In this document: piece after piece, positions 41,091-48,611 of the stretch | Layout of the letters: every line of letters begins with the position of its first letter | Numbering within the stretch: the stretch's first letter is position 1 | Source of the DNA: JAXLWB01 sp046328715 | Lineage (GTDB): Bacteria > Chloroflexota > Anaerolineae > Caldilineales > Caldilineaceae | DNA: 64,000 bases | Assembly: GCA_046328715.1 (NCBI GenBank) | Contig: JAXLWB010000036.1 | Coordinates: forward strand, 41,349-105,348 | Direction of reading: 5' to 3' | Notes under the pieces: generated by a model | What the model was told of the DNA's origin: nothing | The model's input: the letters and a program-made list of their open reading frames with translations, nothing else | The model's database searches: none | Program-made: the position numbers and the translations under genes

Positions 41091-41585
41091 TTACAGTGTG
41101 CTCCACCCAAAGGCAACCGATTCCCAGGTCAGCAGATCGCCTTCAATATGCTCAGTTATGCCTACTTTTTCCATCAAAAACATGATTTGAGCGCGATGGT
41201 GCATGTTATGAGTAATCACGTGACCGGTTGCACCGCCAAAGGTCTTGCGTTGCGGGGGATTGTCGAGTGTGTCGATAAAACAATCGTCGTATCGCTGCTT
41301 CCGAGCTATAGCGCGTGCAACGTGAGCAAATTCACGGCTGATAACGCTATGGCGTTGCAAAAGTTGCGCGATGCTGTAGCCGCTTCGCTCCGTTACTGGC
41401 CGCTCGCAGATCAGGTCTGTCCATGTCTCCATGTTAACGATCATATGCCCGAAGGTGCTGCGCAACGAGCGATGGTCAATCTCAAACTCCTGATCCAACA
41501 GTTCATCGGGAAGTGTTTGACAGGCCAAAAGTAACTGGCGTGTGCTCCAGCTATCGTGTCCAACTAAACGATCCAGTAGGTTCAT
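41091..41585 (-). CDS. DinB-family protein
   Basis: A 164-residue four-helix-bundle protein of the DinB/YfiT-like superfamily. It begins MNLLDRLVGHDSWSTRQLLLACQ and has LRSTFGHMIVNMETWTDLI with a candidate metal histidine, then GATGHVITHNMHHRAQIMFLMEKVG with the usual H...HHR. ATG 41585 follows CAGGAA and is preferred to the in-frame start 15 codons upstream. Members are metal-dependent, often linked to thiol-dependent transfer or stress responses. It is the last gene of a four-gene operon, 11 bp after the DUF5655 gene. Confidence 0.85.
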   Translation of the reverse strand: MNLLDRLVGHDSWSTRQLLLACQTLPDELLDQEFEIDHRSLRSTFGHMIVNMETWTDLICERPVTERSGYSIAQLLQRHSVISREFAHVARAIARKQRYDDCFIDTLDNPPQRKTFGGATGHVITHNMHHRAQIMFLMEKVGITEHIEGDLLTWESVAFGWSTL

Positions 41586-41596
41586 GGTGATTCCTG

Positions 41597-41947
41597 TTAG
41601 GCGCTCAACTCGTAGGCTGCCTGTAACCACAGCAGCAACTCCTCATCGACATCCTCTGGTTTTTCTAATTTTGTCTCTTGATGGTAGCGGCTCGCCGAGA
41701 GTTTTTCTGCTTTGCGAAAGCGTGGGCTTTCCAGGGGACGAGCACTTTTGATATTGAGGAGCAGATAATTCTTACGGGTTGCCACCCCTGCCAGTGCCGT
41801 GTGATGATTTAGGTGAATGGATGTCTTCTTTGGATCTTCGCTCACATTGCCAATGACGCTCATCTTCTGAACGAGACGATCGTAGATTTTACGTACAATT
41901 GGCTCTTTGCCCACAAAGTGCTGGTCAACCGTATATTCTGTGTCCAT
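41597..41947 (-). CDS. DUF5655 domain protein
   Basis: A 116-residue protein resembling DUF5655: VRKIYDRLVQKMSVIGNVSEDPKKTSIHLNHHTALAGVATRKNYLLLNIKSARPLESPRF, followed by KAEKLSASRYHQETKL. The family is small, predicted alpha/beta, and of unknown function; some members sit at the C-terminus of larger DNA-related proteins. CAGGAGAG precedes the ATG. It sits between two DinB genes on the same strand with gaps of 34 and 11 bp, so it is operonic. Confidence 0.8.
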   Translation of the reverse strand: MDTEYTVDQHFVGKEPIVRKIYDRLVQKMSVIGNVSEDPKKTSIHLNHHTALAGVATRKNYLLLNIKSARPLESPRFRKAEKLSASRYHQETKLEKPEDVDEELLLWLQAAYELSA

Positions 41948-41981
41948 AGACTCTCCTGAGTAAATAAGATAAGAGAACTGC

Positions 41982-42509
41982 TTACGTCACCAGGATCGAC
42001 ACATCCACTTTGCGCTGTTCAAACAAAAAATCCATGAAGTTAATATCTCCAGGCGAGTGACCGCAATCGGTGAAGTAACGGGCTAACTCGCTGCGATGGT
42101 GGGTCCCATGAACTGCAAGATGGACAACGATCTGCCACAGCTTGGCGCTCTGAGGCGGTCGCCCCTGCGGTGTGCCAAACTCCACATTGCTGTTGATGGT
42201 TGCCTCGTCCATGCTGCGCACATAAGCTACCATCGTCTCTTGCTCAAGCCGCCAAAATGCCTTGAGCTTTTCCAGATCGGAGAGATCCTCCAGATTCCAG
42301 AGCAACTCTGTCGCTAATACCCGTTGCGCCATCAGCCGCCAACTCCATTCAACATCAAGCATGTGACGCAAGGTTTGAAAGGCGGATTCGTGGTCGAAGT
42401 TGGCAGCTTGCATCAGTTGTTCTACGCTCACCTGCGTTGCACATTCTAGAATCCGATGGTTCGCCCAATAATGATGTTGCAGAATCGTGAGCAGATCAGA
42501 CTGAGTCAT
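41982..42509 (-). CDS. DinB-family protein
   Basis: A 175-residue DinB protein. It opens MTQSDLLTILQHHYWANHRILECATQ, has FQTLRHMLDVEWSWRLMAQRVLA in the first half, and LWQIVVHLAVHGTHHRSELARYFTDCGHSPGDINFMDFL in the second. The three histidines expected to bind a metal are visible (RHM and HGTHHR). ATG 42509 follows GAGGAGG and is chosen over the start five codons upstream. It is the second gene of the operon led by the SRPBCC protein (18-bp gap). Confidence 0.88.
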   Translation of the reverse strand: MTQSDLLTILQHHYWANHRILECATQVSVEQLMQAANFDHESAFQTLRHMLDVEWSWRLMAQRVLATELLWNLEDLSDLEKLKAFWRLEQETMVAYVRSMDEATINSNVEFGTPQGRPPQSAKLWQIVVHLAVHGTHHRSELARYFTDCGHSPGDINFMDFLFEQRKVDVSILVT

Positions 42510-42527
42510 ACGAGACCTCCTCATACT

Positions 42528-42977
42528 CTAGTAGCGAATGCCATGTTCGATATACATCTTCCACAGCGCCAGCGCTTCGCCCCAGCCGCCTGCGCATTCC
42601 AGCATCTTGCGCCGTCCGCTGGGAGTATCGTGATAGCCATGTTCACACAGCCGAATGACTGTTCCCTCTGCAGTCGCTTCAAAGTTAAGTTCGACCGTGG
42701 TCACATAGTCGGGACGGTCTGGCGACCATTGGAAGACGAAGCGATGCGGGCGATCCACTTCCAGGATCGTGCCGCCATCCTCGGTGGTTATCTTGTCGGG
42801 TCCCCACTCTTTCCAGCGGAAGCGGATCGTACCGCCGGGGTGGGCCTCGACAGTCGCACCGGTGGTGAACCAGCCATCCAGCCCAACATTTGTGGCAATG
42901 CCATCGTAGACTCGCTCCGGCACAGCGCGTACCAGAACTGCATACTCGATCTGCTCCTCGATCAGTTTCTCTGTCAT
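42528..42977 (-). CDS. SRPBCC (AHSA1-like) domain protein
   Basis: A 149-residue protein of the START/Bet v1-like fold. Typical phrases are EYAVLVRAVPERVYDGIATNVGLDGWFT, GGTIRFRWKEWGPDKITTEDGGTILEVDRPHRFVFQWSPD, and GTVIRLCEHGYHDTPSGRRKMLECAGGWGEALALWKMYIEHG. It forms a hydrophobic cavity and is usually described as an activator of Hsp90 ATPase-like protein; the real ligand is unknown. It heads a four-gene operon with two DinB proteins and a DUF5655 protein, a grouping often seen in small stress or detoxification clusters. Confidence 0.85.
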   Translation of the reverse strand: MTEKLIEEQIEYAVLVRAVPERVYDGIATNVGLDGWFTTGATVEAHPGGTIRFRWKEWGPDKITTEDGGTILEVDRPHRFVFQWSPDRPDYVTTVELNFEATAEGTVIRLCEHGYHDTPSGRRKMLECAGGWGEALALWKMYIEHGIRY

Positions 42978-43111
42978 TGGCTCTCCTGTTAAAGTTGTTG
43001 TCTAACTGCTAACCATGCCAACTTGACCGGCACGATTCGTAGTATGTGAGCTTTAAACGTTTCTAGCACATGGTTTGAACTGTGAAGTGCTGGTCAAGTT
43101 TTACCACAGCC

Positions 43112-43924
43112 TTAGGGGTTACTTTGTTGCTTCCATTGTTGATGACGCTCTTGAACGCCCTCCCACAACGGCTCGGCTAGAGCGGGGTTGAGTGCAAAGG
43201 TTTCGCTCAGCACACTTCGGTATTGCTCCAGGCTCTCGATCTCCGCTTCGGCCACACCGTTGGCCCCGTAGCGTCTGAGTACCGCACCGCGTAACGTTGT
43301 GATGCCCTCGGGAGTGTGACGATGGCAGACGGTGTTGCGGACAAAGCCTGACTCTGGCGAAGTCTGCAATTCATGACAACGGGGAGCGAAGCCTGAGTAC
43401 TGGCGGGGCAACAGGGTGAAGCCATAGCCCGCACCGCCATAAGGTTGATTGTGAAAAAACCACTTGTCGCCATCCTGCTCGATCTGAAAGGTCATCCAGC
43501 CCTGCTTGGCATCGCCGGGACGGAGAGGCAACGGATCGACAAAGGCGTTGCCAAAGCCGACATCAGCCAGCCATGGTTGATCGATCTGCACCAGCAGAGT
43601 GAGATGGTCGAGGTCGCCCTCCACTCCGCCTTCGGCCGCTGCCCCTACGCTACTGCCCAGCAAGGTTACCTCAAAGCCCAACTCACGCAATGCCCAGGCC
43701 AACAGTCCGTTCATTTCGTAACACCAACCGCCCCGTCCCTTTTCCACGATTTTGTGATAGATCTGGTCGAGATCAAGGGTGAGCTTGCGCCCTAGGTGAA
43801 TATCAAGATTCTCGTAGGGAATCGCCAGCAGATGCGCACGGTGGAGTTGGCGCAACGTCTCGACACTTGGTTTACGTGATCCTGTATAGTCAATGCGCCG
43901 CAGATAGGCGTCGAGTTCTTTCAT
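43112..43924 (-). CDS. Arylamine N-acetyltransferase
   Basis: A 270-residue cysteine-dependent acetyltransferase (EC 2.3.1.5 family) that moves acetyl from acetyl-CoA to aromatic amines. The triad is visible: Cys68 in RGGWCYEMNGLL, His107 in LDHLTLLV and Asp121 in WLADVGFGNAF. The N-terminal helices (LRQLHRAHLLAIPYENLDIHLG) are typical, and the length matches bacterial NATs. It starts 13 bp after the stop of the large secreted propeller gene on the same strand, so the two may be co-transcribed, although no functional link is obvious. Confidence 0.93.
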   Translation of the reverse strand: MKELDAYLRRIDYTGSRKPSVETLRQLHRAHLLAIPYENLDIHLGRKLTLDLDQIYHKIVEKGRGGWCYEMNGLLAWALRELGFEVTLLGSSVGAAAEGGVEGDLDHLTLLVQIDQPWLADVGFGNAFVDPLPLRPGDAKQGWMTFQIEQDGDKWFFHNQPYGGAGYGFTLLPRQYSGFAPRCHELQTSPESGFVRNTVCHRHTPEGITTLRGAVLRRYGANGVAEAEIESLEQYRSVLSETFALNPALAEPLWEGVQERHQQWKQQSNP

Positions 43925-43937
43925 ATTTGTTTATCCA

Positions 43938-46499
43938 TTATTGGTTAAAAATTACAGTGCCTACTTGCGACTGTCCTACTCCGCCGTCACTACCGAACAC
44001 GGCGACATGCCACTCGATCGGTTCGCCTGTGGGAATTGGCGAGAAGCCTCCGCAGTCGAGACTTGTCAATTCAAAGCTGATATTGGTGTCTGCTGTTTGT
44101 TGATCGCAGGTGCCGAACAGATCGGCTGAACTGTCGATAAACCACTGAACCTTCTCGCCTGTGATGTTACGGTTGTTCCAGCGGAAGGTAAAGGGCACGG
44201 AGACGGTAGCGTTATTGGACGGTGCCGTAAACGCTACGTTGGCAATGTCAAAGGAGCCACCATCCACTCGCTGCGCATAGTCGTAATCGAGAATTGGGAA
44301 ACTTTGCCAGTAGAGTAAATAACGCGAATCAAAGTTGTTGCCGCCGTCGCTACCGTTGCGATAGGTGACCTGGTAGGCCAGGATGCCGTTGGAAGTCGGC
44401 GCGTAGGGGAAATTATAGATGCCGTTGGCGTCGGTAGCGGTGCGTGCTTTCATGTCACAACTTCCGCCTGCCAGACAGATTTCCAGTTGTACCTTGATAT
44501 TGCTCACGCCAACGCCCTTGTAGAAGACTCGCCCGCTGATGCCGCGCGGGGGTACAGCGGTCGGGTTGACTGGCGTTGGCAATGGTGTAGGTACGGGTGT
44601 GGGTGTCAACGTGGGAAAGGTGACGACTGGGCCAGATAAGGTTGGATTGGCGGTCGGCTGTGCATTGCGCGCGCCAGCAATGACTGGCAAGTAGACCTGC
44701 TTGGACAATGAAGGATCGATGGTCGCTTGCGGTGTGGGGGAACTCATGATGTGGGTTGGTTGCCAATCTGCATTGAGCGAAACGCCATCATTCGTCACCT
44801 TGCCTGTACTACCTGTGGTCACATTCAGCCACCAAATGTCATAACTAACATTAATATCATCGGCTAGGGTGTAAAGGATATATTTCCCGTTGGGCGACCA
44901 AGTGGGTCGTCCCGTCAATCGTCCATGATCGGTTAACAACAGGTGGCGGGGCTGTGTCAGATCTTTCCGATCATAGAGCATGATGTGATAATTGGCGCGC
45001 AAACCGCCAACGATATCATTGACTGGGACATAGTGGTTGCTGACCGCCTTTTGGTAGACGATAAAGTAACGTCCATCCGGTGACAAGGTAGGTTCATCCA
45101 CAGGACTCAAACGCAGATCAATGTTGCCACCTGAGTAAACGGTGAGATAGCTGATTAGCAGCGTCTCCTGAATCGGTTGTACGCTGAGATCAGCTTCCCA
45201 AATGCCTTGCGCACGTTGGGCAATGGTTGGAGCGGCATCGAAGAAGATCTTGTTGCCAAACCAGTCGCCGCCTTCGGCGTAGTCGATTAACCCTTGTGGT
45301 CCACCTACGGAGACAACGGTGCCTGGTGCAGGAATGTTCTCGACGAAAAGACGACAGATGGGGTCCTGCGTCGACTTATCACTGTTGTACCAACGGGCTC
45401 GGGCACAAACGGTGGAGAGAATGCGGCTGCTGTCCGGCGACCAATCCATATCGATCAGCAAGTTGTCGATAGCGTCGTTGCCACTGTCCGAGCAGGTGTT
45501 GGTGCGCAAACAGCCCAACGGTGTCTCCTTGGTTCCTTCCAGACCGGGCGTGGTATAGATCTGGTGCAAGTTGCTGCCATCACTGTTCATCAGAAAAACA
45601 TTGCTGATCAGCGCTGGAAATTTTTTGGTATCCGGATTGTTCACCGGGAAGATGCCGTCGCTCTGAAAGGCGATCTGCGTGCCATCGGGCGACCAGGTAG
45701 GAATGCGCGGCGTAATGGCCACGTTGGCAATGCGCACTCGATTGCTGCCGTCGGTATCCATCCGATAGATACCATGTGTATCCGCAGTTTCACCAGGTCC
45801 CGTGAGGACAATTGGCTGCGCCCCATCGCTGTGTAAATCGGCGGGTAGGCTTGATGTCTCGGTGCGTTCAAGGGTTGGCACGATGCGCAGATCGTCGATG
45901 TAGATTGCCCAGTTCCAGTCGGGCTGCCCCTTAAAGTCAACTTCGGTGATGAAGTACAGAGTTTGGCCACGCAGGTCGGCCAAATCACTGGCTTTGATGT
46001 TGGCGCGGTAGAAGTACCAGCCGGGCATCAATTCATCCATTTCGATCGTGTCGATGAAGAAAGTATCGCCCAAATAGTTAGTCGGCTTGCTGCCCAAACG
46101 CAAGTTCATATCGCCTGCACTCCAATCGCCGATGGCTGAATACCAGAACGAAAGCGTTACGTCACTGGCATTTGAGGGAATGGTGACATCTTCCGCCGCC
46201 GTTTGTGAAGGACCGATGGCATCGTTCCCGCAGCTATCATCGATGGGCTGACCGATACGCAAGGCATATCGTCCTTGATGGACGACCTGCACTTTTGTGC
46301 TTTGGTTCTGAGCGTCGACGATTTGGGCCCCACCACAGAAAATCCAGGGGTCAGCATTACCACTTTCAAAGTCACCATTACTGATCAAGTTGACTGCGCC
46401 CGTCTGCCAGAGTGAGGTAGCACTGGCCAACGGACTTTGCAGTGCAAGGGCGAGCAAGGCAAACAAGATAAAGGAAAAGGTAGGAGTCTGTTTGAACAT
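43938..46499 (-). CDS. Large secreted TolB-like beta-propeller protein
   Basis: An 853-residue exported protein. The signal peptide is FSFILFALLALALQSPLASA. Residues about 25-190 look like a jelly-roll carbohydrate-binding-type domain (NLISNGDFESGNADPWIFCGG). TolB/PD40 propeller repeats follow (RIPTWSPDGTQIAFQSD, DMDWSPDSSRILST, EPTLSPDGRYFIVYQ, RPTWSPNGKYILYTL). Then come the motif QVYLPVIAGA, a Pro/Thr linker, and a C-terminal part with a SpaA/CNA-B-like beta domain (ISGRVFYKGVGVSNIKVQLEI). ATG 46499 is chosen because the signal peptide begins there. The role is probably binding at the cell surface. Confidence 0.82.
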   Translation of the reverse strand: MFKQTPTFSFILFALLALALQSPLASATSLWQTGAVNLISNGDFESGNADPWIFCGGAQIVDAQNQSTKVQVVHQGRYALRIGQPIDDSCGNDAIGPSQTAAEDVTIPSNASDVTLSFWYSAIGDWSAGDMNLRLGSKPTNYLGDTFFIDTIEMDELMPGWYFYRANIKASDLADLRGQTLYFITEVDFKGQPDWNWAIYIDDLRIVPTLERTETSSLPADLHSDGAQPIVLTGPGETADTHGIYRMDTDGSNRVRIANVAITPRIPTWSPDGTQIAFQSDGIFPVNNPDTKKFPALISNVFLMNSDGSNLHQIYTTPGLEGTKETPLGCLRTNTCSDSGNDAIDNLLIDMDWSPDSSRILSTVCARARWYNSDKSTQDPICRLFVENIPAPGTVVSVGGPQGLIDYAEGGDWFGNKIFFDAAPTIAQRAQGIWEADLSVQPIQETLLISYLTVYSGGNIDLRLSPVDEPTLSPDGRYFIVYQKAVSNHYVPVNDIVGGLRANYHIMLYDRKDLTQPRHLLLTDHGRLTGRPTWSPNGKYILYTLADDINVSYDIWWLNVTTGSTGKVTNDGVSLNADWQPTHIMSSPTPQATIDPSLSKQVYLPVIAGARNAQPTANPTLSGPVVTFPTLTPTPVPTPLPTPVNPTAVPPRGISGRVFYKGVGVSNIKVQLEICLAGGSCDMKARTATDANGIYNFPYAPTSNGILAYQVTYRNGSDGGNNFDSRYLLYWQSFPILDYDYAQRVDGGSFDIANVAFTAPSNNATVSVPFTFRWNNRNITGEKVQWFIDSSADLFGTCDQQTADTNISFELTSLDCGGFSPIPTGEPIEWHVAVFGSDGGVGQSQVGTVIFNQ

Positions 46500-46618
46500 A
46501 GAGTAGCTCACTTCGTGTTTGGTTTTGGTGCAAAAGTAAACGGGCAATCGGCTTGAAAATTGCACACTTCCAGCGCTTGTTCATCTCGTTATCAACACGG
46601 AAAGTAACCACGAAGCCA

Positions 46619-46747
46619 CCCCACCCTAAACCTCCCCTGCTAAGGGAGGGAACTGTGACGGGACGAATTTGGTTCGTTCTTTTGTCCACCAAACAAAATC
46701 CTCTCTGTGACGGTGCCCTCCCTATTTGGGGGAGGGTTAGGGTGGGG
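46619..46747. mobile_element. MITE-like element R2 (copy 2)
   Basis: The left end CCCCACCCTAAACCTCCC and the right end GGGAGGGTTAGGGTGGGG pair with one mismatch. The 129-bp element has no gene and shares internal phrases (CTGCTAAGGGAGGGAA, GACGG, CCCTCC) with the copy at 19261-19413. Confidence 0.7.
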
Positions 46748-46830
46748 TTGATGGTTACCTTGGAAATCAAAGAATACTGAACTTATACGTGTCAATCGAA
46801 GGTAAAGCTGCGCCAGAAGATCCTATTTGC

Positions 46831-47148
46831 TTACTCTTGCAATCCATATGACGCTACTGCTACACCATACCAAACCACAGTCCGTTCAATGACCGCTGCT
46901 CGTTCCTGAGCCAAGGCAAGCACCGCCGGGTCCGCACGATAGGCGGCGAAGGCTTGCTCGTCGGGAAAGCTCACCCAATGCACCTCAAATGGTGCAGCCG
47001 GATCACTGCCATCCAACCGTATCACCCGCTCAATGGTACCGCCATGCATCGCCATGATCGTCGCCGCCTTGCCCTCAAAGGCTTCAAAACCAGTAACGTT
47101 GCCATCTTTCAACCAGAGTTGGACAAGTAGAGTTAGTTTGTTGTGCAT
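46831..47148 (-). CDS. DUF1330/EthD-like dimeric alpha-beta barrel protein
   Basis: A 105-residue protein. The pattern LTLLVQLWLKDGNVTGFEAFEGKAATIMAMHGGTIERVIRL, then FEVHWVSFPDEQAFAAYRADPAVLALAQERAAVIERTVVW, is that of ferredoxin-like dimeric alpha-beta barrel proteins such as DUF1330. Members bind small molecules and few have known reactions. It lies 69 bp downstream of the selenoprotein candidate on the same strand, with a hairpin between them, so co-transcription is possible but not shown. Confidence 0.75.
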   Translation of the reverse strand: MHNKLTLLVQLWLKDGNVTGFEAFEGKAATIMAMHGGTIERVIRLDGSDPAAPFEVHWVSFPDEQAFAAYRADPAVLALAQERAAVIERTVVWYGVAVASYGLQE

Positions 47149-47168
47149 TGTTGTTATAGATAGAGATT

Positions 47169-47226
47169 GGAGATTAGGAGATTGTCCAGCGGTATAATCT
47201 CTTAATCCCTCAATCTCCTAATCTCC
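47169..47226. terminator. Hairpin at the 3' end of the selenoprotein candidate gene
   Basis: GGAGATTAGGAGATTG (47169-47184) pairs with CAATCTCCTAATCTCC (47211-47226). It overlaps the last codons of the gene ending at 47218. There is no strong T-run. Confidence 0.45.
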
Positions 47227-47919
47227 CTTTGCCGCTTGCAAGTAGGCACTGATCAACGGGTGCGGCATACTAGGCTGGGCACGCATCTGTGGCAAATAGA
47301 GCGTTGCCATGTAGAAACGATGGCCCGGCAACTCGATGGCGCGCAGTTCACCGTCGTTGTCATAGGCAACAAATTCTAACTGGCTGCCATGAAAGTTTTG
47401 CTCGAAGGCGGCGTTGAAGCCATAGTTGCAGAGAAAATTCTCGGTCGCTTCGGTCTGACCATAGATTTGCGCTACTTGGGAGCCGGGTACAAACTTAACG
47501 GTCTGCACCTGCCCCACCAGCGAGCAGGAAAGTTTGCTGATCAACAGCGTCGCTGCATCCGGCGAAGATTCCTCATGGTCAGCATCCAAGATACCGAGGA
47601 CATTGCGTGCATACTCTACCAGAGTATGTTGAAAACCACCTCAGGTGCCAAAGAAGGGAATATTGGCTTCGCGGGCAAAACAGATGGCATCCAACGCACC
47701 TTCCATGCTAACGTAGGGGCTGCCAGGTGAACACCAAAGTGCATCGAAGCCACGCAGGCAGCCGCTGCCCTGTTGTTCAATTTGTGGAGTCGGCACCCAA
47801 GTCACCTGGGTCGGGATGCGCAGGTGGTCCGCTGTGTGGACAAGCGCAGCATTGGTGGCCAAGTGAGTGCGGTTTGCGGAGTTGAAGTCGCCGATAACGC
47901 CGATCTTGAGGTCAGTCAT
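47218..47919 (-). CDS. CTP-synthase-C-terminal-like (class I GATase-like) protein with in-frame UGA: probable selenoprotein
   Basis: Read through one UGA, this is a complete 233-residue class I glutamine-amidotransferase-like protein. The N-terminus is MTDLKIGVIGDFNSANRTHL. Residues 58-72 (GFDALWCSPGSPYVS) and 84-97 fit the GATase fold. The nucleophile motif that reads GTCGGFQH in relatives is GT(UGA)GGFQH, with UGA at codon 93 (47643-47641). No other stop or frameshift interrupts the gene. A SECIS-like hairpin follows directly. I recall a RefSeq family named 'CTP synthase C-terminal region-related (seleno)protein', which supports selenocysteine. The C-terminal His/Glu pair of true GATases (HPE) reads LPQ here, so ordinary glutaminase activity is unlikely. 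The alternative is a pseudogene with one nonsense change. ATG 47919 follows AAAGGAG at a long (14-nt) spacing. Confidence 0.72.
47610..47628 (-). promoter_or_regulatory. SECIS-like hairpin for UGA recoding
   Basis: On the minus-strand RNA, CAUACUC (47628-47622) and GAGUAUG (47616-47610) form a perfect 7-bp stem with the loop UGGUA. The loop begins 19 nt after the UGA at 47643-47641. Bacterial SECIS elements have a small apical loop with a G in its first two positions, about 16-37 nt after UGA. All three conditions are met. Confidence 0.65.
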
Positions 47920-48137
47920 AGTTGCTACGCAGGCTCCTTTAGAGACACGGATAGTAGGAAGCGCGGACCCAATTTTTCTCATGTACCGATCTGCGTTACC
48001 TATTATCCGCGTCTCTTGGCTAGGTATCTCAGAACATTTGGTCTAATATTACCTTGTTTTGGACATAGCTAAAAATCAGCTTGGCTGTATTGCTGGCACA
48101 ATTGTAGAACAAAATAGTTTTTTGTTCGTGGAGGAAT

Positions 48138-48611
48138 ATGATTCAAGAGGATGATTTCAAGGGAACGCTCAAGACCCTGTTAGCGGAAGCTTTCGGCGTT
48201 TCCGAGAACCCACATGGCTACTTTCTAGACTCCGGACAGGATGGCTTTCTTGCCATTCTCGACCAAGTAAGCGCCGAGATCGCCTCGCAGTCGGTCCGTC
48301 CCGGCAACGCTACGATTGCCGCCCACTGCGAGCACGTCAACTTTATCCTCGACGTCGTGCGCAATCCAGAAATTGATTGGGCTGGCAGTTGGCATATCAG
48401 CACGGTAAATGAGCAGGAGTGGCAGCAAGTGCGCCGGACCTTACGTCAACGGTATGCAGCGCTGATCCACGCTATCGACACCATGCCCGAATGGAACAGC
48501 AATTTCGTCGGCGGAGCCATGATCATTCTTACTCACTGCGTCTATCACCTGGGCGAGGTGCGTCAAATGCTGTCGGTGCTGTCACCGCGTACTTCGGCAA
48601 TCAACGCCTGA
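48138..48611 (+). CDS. DinB-like protein
   Basis: A 157-residue helical protein. NATIAAHCEHVNFILDVVRNPEIDWAGSW and NSNFVGGAMIILTHCVYHLGEVRQML show the spacing of histidines seen in the DinB/YfiT-like superfamily (AAHCEH; THCVYHLGEVRQ). It opens MIQEDDFKGTLKTLLAEAFG. GTGGAGG precedes the ATG. The last 49 bp overlap, tail to tail, the end of the GNAT gene on the other strand. It is the third DinB-type gene within 8 kb but is not in the same operon. Confidence 0.75.
   Translation: MIQEDDFKGTLKTLLAEAFGVSENPHGYFLDSGQDGFLAILDQVSAEIASQSVRPGNATIAAHCEHVNFILDVVRNPEIDWAGSWHISTVNEQEWQQVRRTLRQRYAALIHAIDTMPEWNSNFVGGAMIILTHCVYHLGEVRQMLSVLSPRTSAINA

Noticed and set aside
47641..47982. Treating the two halves of the GATase-like gene as separate genes or as a simple pseudogene
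   Set aside because: The halves are in the same frame and separated only by one UGA at the nucleophile codon, with a SECIS-like hairpin. The second half has no ribosome site at its first ATG. A pseudogene is still possible but less likely.
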